DNA from: Apteryx mantelli
Taxonomy: Eukaryota; Chordata; Aves; Apterygiformes; Apterygidae
Direction of reading: 5' to 3'
NCBI RefSeq assembly: GCF_036417845.1
Contig: NC_089979.1
Location: 22,338,458-22,402,457, forward strand
Length of the DNA: 64,000 nt
The translations under genes were made by a program, and so were the position numbers. Positions 59,529-64,000 of the stretch are shown in pieces. The notes beneath the pieces are model-generated. The model saw nothing but the letters and a program-made list of their open reading frames with translations. It was not told the DNA's origin and ran no database searches. Position 1 is the stretch's first letter, and every line of letters begins with the position of its first letter.

Positions 59529-59828
59529 AGTCTTGGAACTGTAAAATCTAAGAAGAAAACTGGAGACTGACAAAGATCAGGGTGATTCTACAATTGTACA
59601 TTCTTCTGAAAGAGGGACTTCTTTTGGAGGTGGGAATAATGACAGGGACAAAAAGAAAAAGAAGTGCAGTCTGGAGGAAGATCCACGCTGTTCACGTTGA
59701 AGATATCAAACTGTGGTGTATAAGAAAGCTGCCCATTTTGAAATGGGTGCCCATCTACAACTGGAAGGAAAATTTGATTCCTGATACAGTTTCTGGGATG
59801 ATGCTAGCCATTCAACAGGTGACCCAAG
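59529..59828 (+). CDS. SLC26A7: SLC26A7 first coding exon (5' end of gene only)
   Basis: SLC26A7 is a multi-pass anion transporter (chloride/bicarbonate exchange or chloride conductance; in mammals active in thyroid, kidney and stomach). A strong acceptor (C-run then CCCCAG) opens the exon at 59529. Coding starts at ATG 59639 and runs 63 codons plus one base to the donor CAAG|GTACAG at 59828/59829. [12 protein letters not shown] aligns with human MTGAKRKKKSMLW, and [19 protein letters not shown] with NLLPDTVSGIMLAVQQVTQ, the start of the transporter domain. The upstream in-frame codons from 59582 lack an ATG, and homology begins at 59639. About 600 further residues, including the membrane core and STAS domain, lie beyond the window. 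Confidence 0.94.
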
Positions 59829-62800
59829 GTACAGTTAACACATTCGAGATTCATATTTAAAATCTGGTCATGCTGAATTGCTGTCTGATTTTCTTTTTTC
59901 TTTTTTTTTTTCTTTTTTAATAATGTCTAAAAGCTTGGGTTAAAACAAAGACGACATATCTATTGTTAGATTTCATCTAAATAAAAGTATGAGAAAAAAT
60001 TTTATAGTCTTAATTCTTAGGTGTATATAATGGATGTATGAACATGGGTAGAAATATTTTGTGTTCTTGTAGCTGATTTCTGTGAACTGGGACGTTACTA
60101 TATATCCTGTCCCTTTGACACTTTTTCAAAGACATATTATAGAAGATAATAGAAGAATATAGTGTATGGTTATATACAATATATTATCAATTAAATGACC
60201 ATCCTTCCCTATTTCACATGAAAAACAAAATATACCTACAAAATAATTGCTTTGTAAGAAATGCTCTTCTGTTCTGGGAGCAAACTTTGGTATTTGTTAT
60301 ACTATTACCTGTGGAAACCTGGAGAGCAGCAGTAAAAGTTATCAGCATTCTGTGCATAAAGGAGACTTCTGCCAGGGCCATTATCCACAGAGGGGTTCTG
60401 CCTGCACACGGGGCTTGTGCATGCCAGCTTCTGTGTGGGTTTCATGTTGTATTACAGTACCTATCACATCTCTTTTCAAGAAGCAATACAAAGTAGGGGC
60501 GGAGCTAGACTCCATTTGGCAGCCTTAGAAAAAAGGGATAAAAACAGAAATAAAACCCCATGACCAGCAGGAACCGAAAAGCCCCTGTAGTCTGGGCTTG
60601 GAAGGTGATTGCTGCTGGGAAATAAATGCTTTTTTCTGTTTTTTACATGTCTTTGATAGTGTCACCTTCTTTTGGCAATATTTTATACTTGTCTCAGGCA
60701 AATCACAGCTTCTTCTCTTCCTCAGTTGAACTTTAACTCCTTCTCTTATGTAAACATGTATACATGTTATTTCTTTGTTATCTCTTTACAATTTCCCATA
60801 TTAGCTATGCTTAGCTATCATTCATGTTGTTAAATTATAAGCATTCCTTTAATTGAATTACACTGGAGCTGGAAACAACTGGTTTGTGTAAGTATTTGTG
60901 CTTTTAAGGTAATTAGAAACATCTGCTTTGGCATGATTTAACTTTAAGAACCTTAATACCGTAACACTATGAAGTATCTAATTTCATTGGTATATGCATA
61001 TACAACAATTGTAATTAAAATGCTGCTAATAGCAGTATCTTGAAATCCATCAAAAATGTTAAGTTAACAGCAGTTCTACATTGCTGGCAGTTTTAGCCAG
61101 CATTTTCTTGGTTGAGTCTTGTACCCAGAAGTAATACCAGATGAATTTAAGAAGATCTGCTGAAGATAGAAAACATTATTTTTGGTCTTTTTAGATTTTT
61201 TAATGTATTCTAAAAAGAATTTTATCTTAACTTTATTTTATGCTGCTTAAAAACAAATATGTTAAGATGCCACCCTCCTTCTAAATGTTTTTCCTTTCTC
61301 TCGCCTCACTTCTCAATACTTTAGAATGATTTTAGGGGATGAAAAAGGAGGAGAGTTAGATGCCAAAATATTTTATCATGCTTGTAATGTTCTAACCTGA
61401 ATAAAACTTATTTATTTAGACCCTGCTTGCATTAGCTCTTTTCATAGTGTTATAATTCTTCCAGTTACCAGGACCATATTTTAATGTTTTCAGAGAGAGG
61501 GTTATGCAAGAAAGTAGTAAGTCTAATTTATATAGCAAGAAGGATAAAAGTGCCCAAATTTTGGGAGTTCTTATTGTGTCTGTTTTCCTTCCACCCACAA
61601 AATAAAGCAAGAAGTCCTTTACTAAAATGGAAGGCAGAAACTCTAATAATGGTAGGAAAAATTATAAAACAATGATAATTGACATGTAGAGCAGTGTCAT
61701 TTGGTGTTGCAGCAATATGTTCCAATAAAATTCAAACAACTGCGAGGTATATGGAAAAATCTGCAGTTGTATCAGTGTGCTAATCAGTTTTCTGAGTGAT
61801 AAGAGCCCCATTCTCCAGGGTAGAGAACAATGCAGTAGCCTGAGAATAATTGTGAAAGATCTTCCATCTCAGCTGTGTTTTTCACAATTTCACCTGGTAT
61901 TGCCCAAGTTCAGACTATTCAGGATGGACAACTGCTCTGATTTGGTGTAATGCATCCATGTTCCCATTCCTAAACAATTTTAGACAATATAGTTGGCTTT
62001 TGTTAGGGAAGAGAAGTAAGGAAAGAGGGAAGTCACTGTTCTTAAACCATGTGTCATAGTCAGTGCAACAAAGATAATGCTCATAACTGCTGCTCTTAGA
62101 ATTTTTGGAAATTGTTTCTGGAGAGTTGTGATACAATAGCAATTTTTGCAGTCTGCTTTATATAAAGGAGAAAAACAAAAGAGCAAATCAAGCTAAAGAA
62201 CAGCAATCAATATATGCAAATAATGTTGGCTCTAACAAAAGTCCTTTATAAAAGTCGAGGCAAGTTCAGAATAGCTCTTCTTAATGTCATCTTTTATTTT
62301 GCATTAAGTTTTTAAGAGCTACTACCATTAATTTTCTGATTTTCAGTGTCAAAATTATTGGTCTGTTGTGTGACTTATGCCTTCAAACTCTTGTAAGATA
62401 CCCAAGCTAGGTACCTGAAAATTGAATGACTTGAGCTCATACATCACTTGCTTTAGGATTCAATATCTTCCCTCACCAAATACATAAACGAGAAACTAGG
62501 TCCTGAGGGGACAGAGTCTAGGAATGGTGCACAAGAAGTGTGTGCTACCCGAATATTTAATTGTCTCTACTTCTGAGGAAAAGTGTGGAAGAAATGGATC
62601 GTTAGAAGGTAAAGTTACCTTGCCTTCAAGGTAACACCTATGCCTTAGTGCCTAAGGTGTTATCCTATGCTTAGTCTCTCAAAATATTATCCAATAAAAA
62701 AAATCATTATAGAAGAATACATAAGAAATTATATTATAATCTCTGCAGAGAGTGAATCTTTTGAAGCTGCCCTTCAGATGCTATGTTCAAAAGCATGTTT

Positions 62801-64000
62801 AGAACATGCCCAAGTCATGTTTGATCATTCAGAGGGAATTCATAGATCAGTAGTGTTCAGTATAACTAGCAGATCCAGTACTGGGGTGCAGGAGAGGGGA
62901 CAGAGGAGGGTAGGGAGATAGGGAGGAAAAGCCTGGGGCTATCATGATGTGTGATGTCATTTGTGATGAAAGAGGGCTCAACTCTGGGCCATTGCTGAAA
63001 CCAATCACACATTCTCGGTGCTTTCTCCAAGTGTTCTTGTAGTTCTTTCATTGTTCTCTTCTTCAGATAATGGCTAAAAATGCCACTGCTGAACTTCTGC
63101 CCTATTTGCATATAGAAACAATAGTTGTACTGTCTTTGTGTGTCCTCTAATTTTAGATTTCTTTTGCTAATTTCCACAAAATCTGACAGAAAAATACAGG
63201 TGTGAAAGATAATTATGCTTCTAAAAGTTGTATGAAAATGGCCAGTGAAAACAGACCCTGTGAGTTCTAAAAAGCTGTAATAAAAACTCTTAGCTTGTTA
63301 GGCATTAGACAATCTGCACAGGAAAAAAAGCCCCTACAAATGCCCTGATTGCTGGAAAGCTTCAGTTGGAGCTTACACAGTCTCAGACAGCAAAGTCAGT
63401 CAACCATGAGTCAAAATCAATAAGAGAAACTAGGCTTCATTTGTTCCAGCTCACAAAACTATCATTTAATAATATAGATCTCAACACCTCATTTTTCAAA
63501 CACTGAATCATTAGTTTTACTCTGGTATATAGCTAAGGTTGAAAAATAACCTTAGAATCTAAAAGGAACTTTGTCATCCAGTCTTGAAGTTGGCTATATA
63601 TTTTCACAGACAGTTAAGAAAATTGAGCTTCCATGTTTTGGTAATCACTATCTAATTTGCCCATGTTTATCAAAAATCTGTTTTTTTAGAAACTAGAGCA
63701 ATGTTCTCTACGATCAACAAATAAATGCATCCTTCACTTGCTTCTCTAACTAGTACTTCATTCTTTTCTTCCCTTATCTTTATAACTCATTAAATACCCC
63801 ACCTACAGTCACCATATGAAGAATTTTCTTTCAGTTTCATTCTTTGTTCCTCACTTCACACACAAATTCAACTATAATATCCATATAAATGACTCATGAG
63901 TTCATTTTTTTTCTTTCCAAAGTGAAATTGTGTTAATAATAAAATAAAAGTTCTGCAGAGTAGGTAACTAGATATCAGCAACCCACTCTCACATTCCTTG
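59829..64000. other. SLC26A7 intron (continues past the window)
   Basis: The next coding text expected from human ([20 protein letters not shown]) was looked for and not seen, so the whole stretch appears to be intron. AT-rich with T-runs near 59890-59916. The 92-93-codon overlapping + frames at 60218-60528 lie in a patch of slightly higher GC with no recognised homology. Confidence 0.65.

Noticed and set aside
60218-60620. Possible LTR (GGGGCGGAGC box, GGGATAAAAAC motif, AATAAA signals)
   Set aside because: No TG...CA ends or target duplication could be found; the motifs alone are too common.

Overview
The window looks like bird nuclear DNA. It is AT-rich, its genes are split by large introns, it has two CpG islands, and its dominant repeats are CR1 retrotransposons with the typical avian 3' end. 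There are no bacterial operons, CRISPR arrays or RNA genes that I could recognise. The gene order OTUD6B, LRRC69, SLC26A7, all on the + strand, is the order found on human chromosome 8q21.3, so this is a conserved vertebrate gene block.

Layout. 1-7190 is intergenic: a pyrimidine-rich low-complexity tract (about 1170-1650), an ancient CR1-like fragment split by a solo LTR with a perfect 4-bp target duplication (3829-4336), and a second LTR-like block (about 4484-5300). 7200-7960 is a CpG-island promoter. 7608-18350 holds the complete coding region of OTUD6B, an OTU-family deubiquitinase: seven coding exons, 302 codons, every junction GT/AG and in phase, and the catalytic motifs intact. A large antisense CR1 lies in its first intron. 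The 3' UTR probably extends to one of several poly(A) signals between 18457 and 20991 and contains a perfect 30-bp palindrome. A second CpG island (21290-21930) follows.

23231-27366 contains three collinear exon remnants of LRRC69, a leucine-rich-repeat protein. Two of them carry apparent single-base frameshifts and the third has poor splice sites, so the gene appears to be decaying or dead here, unless the breaks are assembly errors. 23576-40135 is rich in CR1 copies in both orientations. The copy at 38403-40135 is nearly open, with one TGA across about 1.7 kb of reverse-transcriptase frame. From 40136 to 59528 there is a gene-poor stretch with one short CR1 3' end, microsatellites and a few small unexplained open frames. 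At 59529-59828 lies the first coding exon of SLC26A7, an anion transporter; the rest of that gene is beyond the right edge.

The three genes are neighbours by ancestry, not members of one pathway: a ubiquitin protease, an LRR protein of unknown role and a chloride/anion transporter. I did not find a new biological system. The strongest unusual observation is the erosion of LRRC69 between two intact neighbours. Gene identities rest on remembered human protein sequences and could not be checked by database search here.
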